Origin: Bacteroidales bacterium Bact_07
GTDB lineage: Bacteria > Bacteroidota > Bacteroidia > Bacteroidales > Tenuifilaceae
Assembly (NCBI GenBank): GCA_001603415.1
Contig: LUYY01000156.1
Coordinates: 1 to 12,579 of the forward strand
Length of the DNA: 12,579 nt
Direction: 5' to 3'
Shown: positions 6,711 through 12,579 of the stretch, one piece after another
How positions within the stretch are numbered: position 1 is the first letter of the stretch
How the letters are laid out: every line of letters starts with the position of its first letter
Position numbers and translations under genes: made by a program
Notes under the pieces: model-generated
Told to the model about the DNA's origin: nothing
The model's database searches: none
Seen by the model: the letters and a program-made list of their open reading frames with translations, nothing else

Positions 6711-7335
6711 GGACAGCAAAGTTATAGCCAACAAATTACTGCAAATTAACGCAATAAAGCTTAATCCTGCAAATCCATTTACTTGGGCATCGGGATGGAA
6801 ATCGCCCATTTACTGTGATAATCGCAAAACCTTATCGTATCCTGAGGTTCGCAACGCCATTTGCGATGGCTTTGTTAAGGCTATCAAGGAAAAATACCCC
6901 CAGGCTGAGGTTATTGCCGGGGTTGCTACCGGCGCCATTGCTCACGGCATGCTTGTAGCCGACAGGCTAAATTTACCTTTTATTTACGTTCGCTCAGCGC
7001 CCAAATCGCATGGCTTAGCCAATCAAATCGAAGGGGATTATAAGCCTGGTCAAAAGGTGGTAGTTATTGAAGATCTAATATCAACCGGAATGAGCAGTTT
7101 GGCTGCTGTTGAAGCCCTTTGTGATGTTGAATGCCAAGTGCTCGGCCTACTTGCTATCTTTTCGTACCAGTTCGATCAGGCTAGTAATAGCTTTACCAAG
7201 GCTGGTGTTGAGTTTTCAACGCTTTCAAACTATAATGCGTTAATCGAAACGGCACTTGAACAGGGTTACGTTTCCTCAGCCGAACTGGAATTACTTAAAA
7301 CCTGGCGTCAAAACCCTGAAGAGTGGGGTAGATAA
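6709..7335 (+). CDS. pyrE: Orotate phosphoribosyltransferase
   Basis: PyrE joins orotate to PRPP, forming orotidine 5'-monophosphate in de novo pyrimidine synthesis (cytoplasm, normally a dimer). The 208-residue length is typical. Visible marks are FTWASGWKSPIYCDNR at about 24-39, the flexible catalytic loop with Arg95, Lys99 and His101 (YVRSAPKSHG), and the PRPP-binding motif VVVIEDLISTGMS at 117-129. In E. coli PyrE a second loop lysine follows the arginine; here that place is Ser96, which also occurs in other bacterial lineages. The ATG at 6709 gives the expected N-terminus and overlaps the Nudix start codon on the other strand. No Shine-Dalgarno site is seen. Downstream, a weak hairpin (TAAGC/GCTTA) without a T tract lies in the 22-base gap to the convergent MORN gene. 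Confidence 0.96.
   Translation: MDSKVIANKLLQINAIKLNPANPFTWASGWKSPIYCDNRKTLSYPEVRNAICDGFVKAIKEKYPQAEVIAGVATGAIAHGMLVADRLNLPFIYVRSAPKSHGLANQIEGDYKPGQKVVVIEDLISTGMSSLAAVEALCDVECQVLGLLAIFSYQFDQASNSFTKAGVEFSTLSNYNALIETALEQGYVSSAELELLKTWRQNPEEWGR
6717..6745 (-). promoter_or_regulatory. Probable promoter of the Nudix gene, inside pyrE
   Basis: On the minus strand, TAACTTTG (6724-6717) is an exact TAnnTTTG match and TTTG (6745-6742) lies 17 bases upstream as a -33 box. Only six bases separate the -7 box from the ATG at 6710, so the transcript would start at or within a few bases of the start codon. The elements occupy codons 3-13 of pyrE. Confidence 0.5.
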
Positions 7336-7357
7336 GCTTTTGGCTTACCCTAATATC

Positions 7358-8062
7358 CTAGTTAAATAGATTTATTGCCCATTCACCGGCTTCATTTATT
7401 GTGAACTCAAAGGTTACATCGTACCAAACAGTTCTAAGTGCATTGGGTGTTTGATATGTTATTTTACAGTTGACCGGAAAAAGGATGTTTTCAAAGCCAT
7501 ATTTCTCGCCTAATTTAAATGGCGAGCCTGTATCGCAAACAATTTGAAGGTTGGTCACAAGGTTGTTCGTGGTTCCGTTTTGAGTAAATGCAATTAGAAT
7601 ACGGTTTCCCGATCCGGTTTTAGTTATGGTATAACGCTGAACATTTCGTGCATTGATAATTTGATATTTTGGAGGAATAATTATGTGGTCAAACGATCCT
7701 TCTTTCCAAATTCCTGTATAGGTGGAATCCTTTCCATCTATTTTGCCCTTAAAAGTTCCTTTTCCGTGCATCTTGCCATTAAAGAAGTAACCTTCGTATC
7801 TGTCGCCATTTGCCCAGGTGTAAGTGCCAAAACCATGTGGTAATCCATCCTTGAACTTTCCCTCATAGGTGTCGGTACCATGTGCTATACCTTTCCCGTG
7901 GGCTAAGCCCTTTTTACATTTTCCATTGTAAACTTTTGAAATTTCTGGTAGAAGAACCTTGCAGTCCGATTCTTGTAAAAAAAGATTTTGCGAGCTTATG
8001 GCTATAGCAAAAGCTAAAAATGCTCGAAAAGCGGATTGGTAAATTTTCTGAAACATAGTCAT
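7358..8062 (-). CDS. Secreted MORN-repeat protein of unknown function
   Basis: The 234-residue protein begins with a hydrophobic segment (about residues 11-24) that looks like a signal peptide. Residues about 45-123 contain about four MORN repeats of the Y-x-G-x-(W/F)-x-x-G-x-x-H-G-x-G type, for instance YEGKFKDGLPHGFGTY from 66 and YEGYFFNGKMHGKGTF from 89. Residues about 130-234 form a separate, probably beta-rich domain that I do not recognise; it ends in WAINLFN. In bacteria MORN repeats are scattered among exported proteins of unclear role. Cys34 and Cys49 flank the first repeat and could pair outside the cytoplasm. A second ATG two codons later (8056) is an equally good start. The gene converges on pyrE with a 22-base gap and no clear terminator. 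Confidence 0.72.
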   Translation of the reverse strand: MTMFQKIYQSAFRAFLAFAIAISSQNLFLQESDCKVLLPEISKVYNGKCKKGLAHGKGIAHGTDTYEGKFKDGLPHGFGTYTWANGDRYEGYFFNGKMHGKGTFKGKIDGKDSTYTGIWKEGSFDHIIIPPKYQIINARNVQRYTITKTGSGNRILIAFTQNGTTNNLVTNLQIVCDTGSPFKLGEKYGFENILFPVNCKITYQTPNALRTVWYDVTFEFTINEAGEWAINLFN

Positions 8063-8096
8063 TTAGGCTTTTTGCGATTTTTTATTTCATTTAAGT

Positions 8097-8128
8097 TTTG
8101 CTTGAATAAAAAAATGCATATATATTTG
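8097..8128 (+). promoter_or_regulatory. Promoter of tRNA-Phe
   Basis: TATATTTG at 8121-8128 is an exact TAnnTTTG box and TTTG at 8097-8100 lies 20 bases upstream, an ideal Bacteroidota primary promoter. Transcription would start near 8132-8136, about 10-14 bases before the mature tRNA. Confidence 0.75.
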
Positions 8129-8145
8129 CACCGCAATTGAGCGCT

Positions 8146-8218
8146 GGTGCCATAGCTCAGTTGGTAGAGCAAAGGACTGAAAATCCTTGTGTCCGTGGTT
8201 CGATTCCACGTGGCACCA
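8146..8218 (+). tRNA. tRNA-Phe (anticodon GAA)
   Basis: A complete cloverleaf is visible. The acceptor stem GGTGCCA/TGGCACC is 8146-8152 with 8211-8217, and the D arm is GCTC/GAGC. The anticodon stem AAGGA/TCCTT (8172-8176, 8184-8188) holds the loop CTGAAAA with anticodon GAA at 8179-8181. The T stem CGTGG/CCACG (8194-8198, 8206-8210) has the loop TTCGATT. The discriminator base is A8218 and is followed by CGG, so the 3' CCA is not encoded and must be added by nucleotidyltransferase. The gene has its own promoter and a terminator starting two bases downstream. Confidence 0.97.
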
Positions 8219-8220
8219 CG

Positions 8221-8245
8221 GCCCCCGGGAAACGGGGGCTTTTTT
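8221..8245 (+). terminator. Intrinsic terminator of tRNA-Phe
   Basis: A GC-rich 7-bp stem (GCCCCCG at 8221-8227 with CGGGGGC at 8233-8239) closes on the loop GGAAA and is followed by six T (8240-8245). The T tract overlaps the stop codon (8244-8246) of the convergent lipoprotein gene. It works in the plus direction only: on the minus strand the hairpin is not followed by T. Confidence 0.92.
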
Positions 8246-8747
8246 ATTTAACACTGTCTGCGGTTTCGGGTCTAAAAAATAATTCCTTGTCCATTATCAA
8301 ATCCCAAGCATCGGAGTTTAGAACTGTAATAACACGGAATTGCGAATCGATAAAGAATAGTTTTTCCTCGTTTTTAACCTCTCCGTCAATTCCTTTGGTG
8401 GTGAATCGGTGTGTAATGGTGTACCCCAAAAAATCGCTGCTATTCACATTTAGCATTCCTTTTAGGCTATCAATAGTGTTTTGGTTTGGATTTTCCTTTG
8501 CTTTCTCGTTGTAAAGAGCCACTTCGATGCTGTGTGTGCGGCTATTGAATTTATAGCGAGGGGTTAGCTCACCAAACTCTTTTGGAGTATAGTTAGGATA
8601 TTCATCCTTCCGGTTCTCTATCCAATTTTTAATTGATTGCTGGACAATTTCATCGGTAGTGGCAACCTGCTTTTTACTTTCCTGTTTGCAGGAAGCAACG
8701 GCTGCTAAACCTATGAACAATAGCATAAATATTCTTAATCTTCTCAT
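8244..8747 (-). CDS. Small lipoprotein of unknown function
   Basis: The 167-residue protein has a type II signal peptide: basic MRRLR, a hydrophobic core, and the lipobox VASC with Cys20 as the lipidation site. The residues after Cys20 (KQESKK) only partly resemble the surface-export signal reported for some Bacteroidota lipoproteins. The mature part is hydrophilic, with a probable helix at about 29-45 and mixed structure beyond (GYTITHRFTTKG, EEKLFFID). I do not recognise the family. The ATG at 8747 is chosen because it begins the signal peptide; a longer reading frame upstream would bury it. A TATGGTTTGG sequence about 50 bases upstream on the minus strand weakly resembles a -7 box. The stop codon sits within the tRNA-Phe terminator, and no terminator of its own is visible. 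Confidence 0.72.
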   Translation of the reverse strand: MRRLRIFMLLFIGLAAVASCKQESKKQVATTDEIVQQSIKNWIENRKDEYPNYTPKEFGELTPRYKFNSRTHSIEVALYNEKAKENPNQNTIDSLKGMLNVNSSDFLGYTITHRFTTKGIDGEVKNEEKLFFIDSQFRVITVLNSDAWDLIMDKELFFRPETADSVK

Positions 8748-8887
8748 GGCCACTGTTGTTTTTGATGGAATCGGATTAATAGGTTTTATTACCAAACCAT
8801 AGTCAAAACCCTCAGTAAATTTACAATTTATTTTAAGCAAACGGAATAGTTTTAACCAATGAATTTTTCTTAGTGTTTGGGTTTAAC

Positions 8888-8910
8888 AAAAAAGGGGGTT
8901 ACCCCCCTTT
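8888..8910 (-). terminator. Intrinsic terminator of the gpmI-DUF3109-dipeptidase operon
   Basis: Read on the minus strand, AAAGGGGG (8910-8903) pairs with CCCCCTTT (8898-8891) around the loop GTAA, and six T run through 8893-8888. The stem begins one base after the dipeptidase stop codon. Confidence 0.85.
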
Positions 8911-8911
8911 G

Positions 8912-10282
8912 CTATTTTTGCATTTCGCTAAAGTACTTGTAAAAACGAGGGATAACCTCAATGCCTCTGAAAAACTGTTCAAGTGGATAGTTCTCGTTGG
9001 GCGAATGGATGGCATCGGATTCAAGGCCAAAGCCAAGCAGGATGGATTTGATACCTAGCACTTGTTCAAAAGTGCTGATGATGGGAATACTACCCCCACT
9101 GCGGAAAGGAACCGGTTTTACGCCATAAACATCCTCAATAGCCTTGCTGGCTGCCTTGTAGGCAGGAGTATTGGTAGGGGCTACATAGCCCTGCCCTCCA
9201 TGGTGTGGAGTTACCTTCACCTTAACCGATTTGGGTGCAATTGACTCGAAATGTTTTTTGAAGAGTTGTGCGATTTTCTCATGGTTTTGGTTTGGCACTA
9301 AACGCATCGAAATTTTGGCGTATGCTTTTGATGGCAAAACAGTTTTAGCACCTTCGCCAATGTATCCGCCCCAAATTCCATTTACATCGAGTGTAGGGCG
9401 TATTCCGGTGCGCTCCATGGTGGTATATCCAGCTTCGCCGTGGATTTCTTCAATATCTAAGGCTTTCTTGTATTCGTTAAGGTTGAATGGGGCGCGAGCC
9501 ATATCGGCACGCTCTTCGGGGCTTACCTCAAGCACATCGTCGTAGAAACCCGGAATGGTAACGCGGTTATTCTCATCGTGGAGCGAGGCTATCATTTTTG
9601 CCAGAATGTTTGCTGGATTGGCAACGGCTCCGCCGAAAAGCCCTGAGTGGAGGTCGCGGTTTGGCCCGGTAACCTCAACCTCAACGTAAGCTAATCCCCT
9701 AAGACCAATGGTAATTGATGGAGTGTCTTGGCCAATCATTGATGTGTCCGAAACCAGTATGATATCGGCCTTGAGCATATCCTTATTATCCTGGCACCAA
9801 TTGCCAAGGTTAACCGATCCAATCTCCTCCTCGCCTTCAATCATGAACTTAACGTTGCAGGGCAGTGTGTTTGTTTTAACCATTAGCTCAAAGGCTTTTG
9901 CATGCATAAAGCCTTGTCCCTTATCGTCGTCGGCTCCGCGGGCATATATTTTACCATCGCGAATTTCGGGCTCAAACGGTTGCGATTTCCAGAGTTCAAT
10001 GGGATCTATTGGCATTACATCGTAGTGTGCGTAAACCAAAACGGTAGGAAGTTTAGGGTCGATAATTTTTTCGCCGTAAACCACAGGATTCCCGGGTGTT
10101 GGCATTACCACAGCCTTATCGGCTCCAGCCTTAAGCAGTGTTTCGCGCCAGTATTCCGCAGCTCTAACCATGTCGGGTTTATGTTCAGTGATTGAACTGA
10201 TCGAAGGAATTCGGAGTAACCCGAAAAGCTCTTCGAGGAAACGTTCCTTGTTTGCCTCGATGTAGGCTTTAATTGTGTCCAT
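8912..10282 (-). CDS. M20-family metallodipeptidase (CNDP/DUG1-like)
   Basis: The 456-residue protein matches the M20 di-zinc dipeptidases that cleave small peptides in the cytoplasm. All expected metal and catalytic positions are visible: His86 and Asp88 in YAHYDV, bridging Asp119 in the DDDKG motif, general base Glu152 and zinc ligand Glu153 in EGEEEIGS, Asp179 in VSDT, and His426 in AIHSPNE. His212 in DLHSG matches the residue that reaches the partner active site in dimeric CNDP enzymes. Residues about 200-365 form the dimerisation domain inserted in the catalytic domain. There is no signal peptide. The start 23 bases after the DUF3109 stop fits the family N-terminus. It is the last gene of the operon; exact substrate is not known. 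Confidence 0.92.
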   Translation of the reverse strand: MDTIKAYIEANKERFLEELFGLLRIPSISSITEHKPDMVRAAEYWRETLLKAGADKAVVMPTPGNPVVYGEKIIDPKLPTVLVYAHYDVMPIDPIELWKSQPFEPEIRDGKIYARGADDDKGQGFMHAKAFELMVKTNTLPCNVKFMIEGEEEIGSVNLGNWCQDNKDMLKADIILVSDTSMIGQDTPSITIGLRGLAYVEVEVTGPNRDLHSGLFGGAVANPANILAKMIASLHDENNRVTIPGFYDDVLEVSPEERADMARAPFNLNEYKKALDIEEIHGEAGYTTMERTGIRPTLDVNGIWGGYIGEGAKTVLPSKAYAKISMRLVPNQNHEKIAQLFKKHFESIAPKSVKVKVTPHHGGQGYVAPTNTPAYKAASKAIEDVYGVKPVPFRSGGSIPIISTFEQVLGIKSILLGFGLESDAIHSPNENYPLEQFFRGIEVIPRFYKYFSEMQK

Positions 10283-10305
10283 AATTTTGTTTTGTTGATA
10301 TTCTG

Positions 10306-10887
10306 TTAATTTTCTTTTCGTAAAGATAACAGTGCTGCTGCTTCTTCCAACTGGCTATAAAACTCATTGCCGTAGGCACGGATAAGTGCATCTTTTAGGA
10401 ATTTGTAAACCGGCAGATTGAGGTGTTTCCCAAGTTCGCGTGCTGGTGCACAAACTTCCCATTGGTGGTAGTTTATTGCTGAAAAATTTGAGTATTCCTT
10501 AATTCTAATGGGGTATAGGTGACACGATATGGGTTTTTGAAAATCGATTTTGCCATCGTTCCAAGCTTTCTCGATGGCACAGGTTGCAATGCCGTTTTCA
10601 AATACTGTGAATGCACACTCTTTGCCATCAATAAGTGGGGTAACCAAATCGCCATCGCTATCGGTAAGGGCAACGCCTTGTTCCTGAATAGCAGCAATGC
10701 CCTTGGTGGTCATGTAGGGCTTAACCCTATCGATGATTTGCTCAATGGTAATGGCCTCGTTGGGAGTTAGGGGTGCGCCGGAGTCGCCATGAACACAGCA
10801 CATACCTAAACAACGGGGTAGGTTGCAGCAAAACCGCTGTTCAAAGATTTCGCTGCTAACTACCTTGTTGTCAATTTCTATCATCAT
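10306..10887 (-). CDS. DUF3109 family cysteine-rich protein
   Basis: The 193-residue protein resembles the DUF3109 family, related to YkgJ-type cysteine-cluster proteins that may bind zinc or an iron-sulfur cluster. Nine cysteines are present at 20, 21, 26, 30, 31, 91, 103, 122 and 146, including the dense FCCNLPRCLGMCC segment and the PISCHLYPIRI motif at 119-129. No signal peptide is seen, so a cytoplasmic site is likely. The function is not established in any family member that I can name. Two adjacent ATG codons (10887 and 10884) could each start the protein; neither has a Shine-Dalgarno site. It follows gpmI by 11 bases and precedes the dipeptidase by 23, so it is probably co-transcribed. 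Confidence 0.85.
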   Translation of the reverse strand: MMIEIDNKVVSSEIFEQRFCCNLPRCLGMCCVHGDSGAPLTPNEAITIEQIIDRVKPYMTTKGIAAIQEQGVALTDSDGDLVTPLIDGKECAFTVFENGIATCAIEKAWNDGKIDFQKPISCHLYPIRIKEYSNFSAINYHQWEVCAPARELGKHLNLPVYKFLKDALIRAYGNEFYSQLEEAAALLSLRKEN

Positions 10888-10898
10888 GGTATTGACCC

Positions 10899-12422
10899 TT
10901 ACTGGCAGAGCACTTTACCTGTCATTTCTTGAGGGATGGGTAAGCCCATCATGGTAAGAATGGTTGGGGCTACATCGGCCAGAATTCCACTCTCAACCTT
11001 TTTGAACCTATCGGAAACCAGGATGATAGGAACCGGATTGAGTGAATGTGCTGTATTGGGAGTACCATCGGGGTTTAAAGCGTAATCGGCATTGCCGTGG
11101 TCGGCAATAATTACCACCTCGTAGCCATTGGCTGTTGCAGCATCAACCACTTCGCCTACGCAACTATCAACCGTTTGAACGGCCTTTTGAATGGCACTGT
11201 AAACGCCGGTATGTCCAACCATATCGCCGTTGGCAAAGTTGAGGCAAATAAAATCATGAGTTTTCTTATGCAACTCGGCAACAATGGCATCTTTTACAAG
11301 CGGTGCGCTCATTTCGGGCTGCAGGTCGTATGTGGCAACCTTAGGTGAGGGTATCAGAATGCGACTTTCGCCGGCAAACTCTTGTTCTCTTCCACCAGAG
11401 AAGAAAAAGGTTACATGAGCATATTTTTCGGTTTCGGCTATACGCAACTGCTTAAGGTTGTGGTTACTAACAACTTCGCCAAGGGTGTTAACAAGGTTAT
11501 CCTTCTCGTAAATAATATTTACATTCTTGAAGGTGTCGTCGTAGCGGGTCATGGTAACGTAGTGCAGGGGCATGGTATGCATGCCAAATTCAGGCATATC
11601 CTTCTGGGTAAGCACAATGGTTATCTCACGTAAGCGGTCGGTGCGGAAGTTGAAGCAAATAACCACGTCGCCTTCACGAATAAGGCCTACGGGCTTACCT
11701 TCGGCATCAACCCTTACGATGGGTTTGATGAACTCATCGGTAACTCCTTCGGCATACGATTGTTCAATGGCTTTAACTATATTGGTAGTAGGTTTACCCT
11801 TGCCATGAACCATTAAGTCGTAACCTTCCTTAACGCGTTCCCATCGCTTATCGCGATCCATGGTGTAGTAACGGCCAACCAACGTTGCAATAACTCCGTT
11901 GCTGGATTTTAGGTGCTCCTCGAGGCTTTTTATAAACCCAAGTCCGCTTTGCGGGTCAGTATCACGGCCGTCGGTAAGGGCATGAATGTAAACCTTATCG
12001 AGCCCATAATCCTTAGTGATATCACACAACTTGTATAGGTGCTTGTCGAGGGAATGCACTCCGCCGTCCGATACCAAACCTATAAAGTGAACAGCCTTGT
12101 TATTCTGCTTTGCGTATTGCAGAGCGTTAACAAGGACGGGGATTTGCGCCAGCCTGCCTTCCTTAATATCCTTGTTGATTCGAACCAAGTCCTGGTAAAC
12201 AATTCTCCCGGCGCCGATGTTGAGATGACCCACTTCTGAGTTACCCATTTGCCCATCGGGTAATCCCACATTCTCTCCGCTGGTTAGCAGCTGGGCGTTG
12301 GGGTATTTGGCATTCAGCTTATCGATGTTTGGTGTTGGTGTGCTGTAAATTACATCCGATTTATCTTTGTTCCCAATTCCCCATCCGTCGAGGATCATTA
12401 AAAGAACCTTACTCTTTGTCAT
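10899..12422 (-). CDS. gpmI: 2,3-bisphosphoglycerate-independent phosphoglycerate mutase
   Basis: GpmI interconverts 3- and 2-phosphoglycerate in glycolysis and gluconeogenesis, using two Mn ions and a phosphoserine intermediate. The 507-residue length is typical. Metal and catalytic residues are all visible: Asp12 in LDGWG, Ser62 (the phosphorylated serine) in GNSEVGHLN, His123 in GVHS, Arg153 in DGRDTDP, the Arg260/Arg263 cluster in NFRTDRLR, Asp400 and His404 in NGDMVGHTG, Asp441 and His442 in ADHGNAD, and His459 in TAHSLNP. The start follows the family (MTKSKVLLMILDGWG). It is the first gene of a three-gene minus-strand operon. A TAACTTTG promoter-like box lies about 97 bases upstream. 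Confidence 0.97.
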   Translation of the reverse strand: MTKSKVLLMILDGWGIGNKDKSDVIYSTPTPNIDKLNAKYPNAQLLTSGENVGLPDGQMGNSEVGHLNIGAGRIVYQDLVRINKDIKEGRLAQIPVLVNALQYAKQNNKAVHFIGLVSDGGVHSLDKHLYKLCDITKDYGLDKVYIHALTDGRDTDPQSGLGFIKSLEEHLKSSNGVIATLVGRYYTMDRDKRWERVKEGYDLMVHGKGKPTTNIVKAIEQSYAEGVTDEFIKPIVRVDAEGKPVGLIREGDVVICFNFRTDRLREITIVLTQKDMPEFGMHTMPLHYVTMTRYDDTFKNVNIIYEKDNLVNTLGEVVSNHNLKQLRIAETEKYAHVTFFFSGGREQEFAGESRILIPSPKVATYDLQPEMSAPLVKDAIVAELHKKTHDFICLNFANGDMVGHTGVYSAIQKAVQTVDSCVGEVVDAATANGYEVVIIADHGNADYALNPDGTPNTAHSLNPVPIILVSDRFKKVESGILADVAPTILTMMGLPIPQEMTGKVLCQ

Positions 12423-12518
12423 AGTTTAATATCACTGTTTATGGTTTAAAATCTTTATATGTCGCTATTTCTCTATGTAAAAACGTTTAAAAGTATTACT
12501 TTGTTTACTTGTGGTGCA

Positions 12519-12526
12519 CAAAGTTA
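12519..12526 (-). promoter_or_regulatory. Possible -7 element for gpmI operon
   Basis: TAACTTTG on the minus strand fits TAnnTTTG exactly and is identical to the box before the Nudix gene. The position expected for the -33 element carries only a weak TTCGG-like sequence, preceded by no TTTG. Transcription from here would leave a leader of about 90 bases. The box forms one arm of an ACTTTG-N15-CAAAGT inverted repeat (12498-12524). Confidence 0.35.
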
Positions 12527-12579
12527 CTTTTTTTGCTGATATCTGCCCGAAGTAAAAGGTTAACAAGTGTTGTAATACC

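Noticed and set aside
7333..7347. TAAGC/GCTTA hairpin after pyrE as a terminator
   Set aside because: The stem has only five base pairs, includes the stop codon and is followed by CCCTAATATCC rather than a T tract.
8214..8218. CACCA at the tRNA 3' end read as an encoded CCA tail
   Set aside because: The acceptor stem needs TGGCACC for seven pairs, so the final A is the discriminator base and the next bases are CGG.
8146..8260. tRNA-Phe as an attachment site for an integrated element
   Set aside because: No integrase gene and no second copy of the tRNA 3' end are seen in the window.
8137..8514. Plus-strand open frame of 125 codons running through tRNA-Phe
   Set aside because: It spans the tRNA and its terminator and is antisense to the lipoprotein gene. 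The open frame is a by-product of the RNA gene.

Overview
The window looks like a chromosomal housekeeping region from a member of the Bacteroidota, most likely Bacteroidales or a close relative. This rests on three kinds of evidence: gene content (type B L31 next to a GlmU-like nucleotidyltransferase, DUF3109, TlpA-like exported protein, M20 dipeptidase), several promoter boxes matching the Bacteroidota consensus TAnnTTTG, and a general lack of Shine-Dalgarno sequences. The genus is not identifiable from sequence reading alone. I see no mobile element, CRISPR array, integrase or sign of horizontal transfer.

Layout. Positions 1-1374 hold the tail of rpmE2 (ribosomal protein L31 type B), its terminator, a promoter lying partly in that terminator, and a GlmU-family nucleotidyltransferase with a left-handed beta-helix. 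Positions 1375-1628 are a gene-free spacer with two blocks of 7-bp-period repeats and a possible lon promoter. lon (1629-4085) ends at a strong terminator. coaD (4204-4674) and an exported thioredoxin-fold protein (4678-6093) form a tight pair on the plus strand. A Nudix hydrolase (6090-6710, minus) is packed against both neighbours: its stop codon overlaps the stop of the thioredoxin-like gene, and its start codon overlaps the start codon of divergent pyrE (6709-7335, plus).

Next come a secreted MORN-repeat protein (7358-8062, minus), a tRNA-Phe gene with its own promoter and terminator (8146-8218, plus), and a small lipoprotein of unknown family (8244-8747, minus). The right third is a minus-strand operon of gpmI (12422-10899), a DUF3109 cysteine-rich protein (10887-10306) and an M20 metallodipeptidase (10282-8912). 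It ends in an intrinsic terminator placed directly after the dipeptidase stop codon.

Functions are mostly core metabolism and maintenance: translation (L31, tRNA-Phe), proteolysis (Lon, dipeptidase), coenzyme A synthesis (CoaD), pyrimidine synthesis (PyrE) and glycolysis (GpmI). I did not find a clear new multi-gene system. The most unusual points are the zero-spacing Nudix gene with promoters that predict leaderless or nearly leaderless mRNAs, the thioredoxin-fold protein whose CxxC motif has become SxxC, the uncharacterised MORN and lipoprotein genes beside tRNA-Phe, and the heptad repeats upstream of lon.
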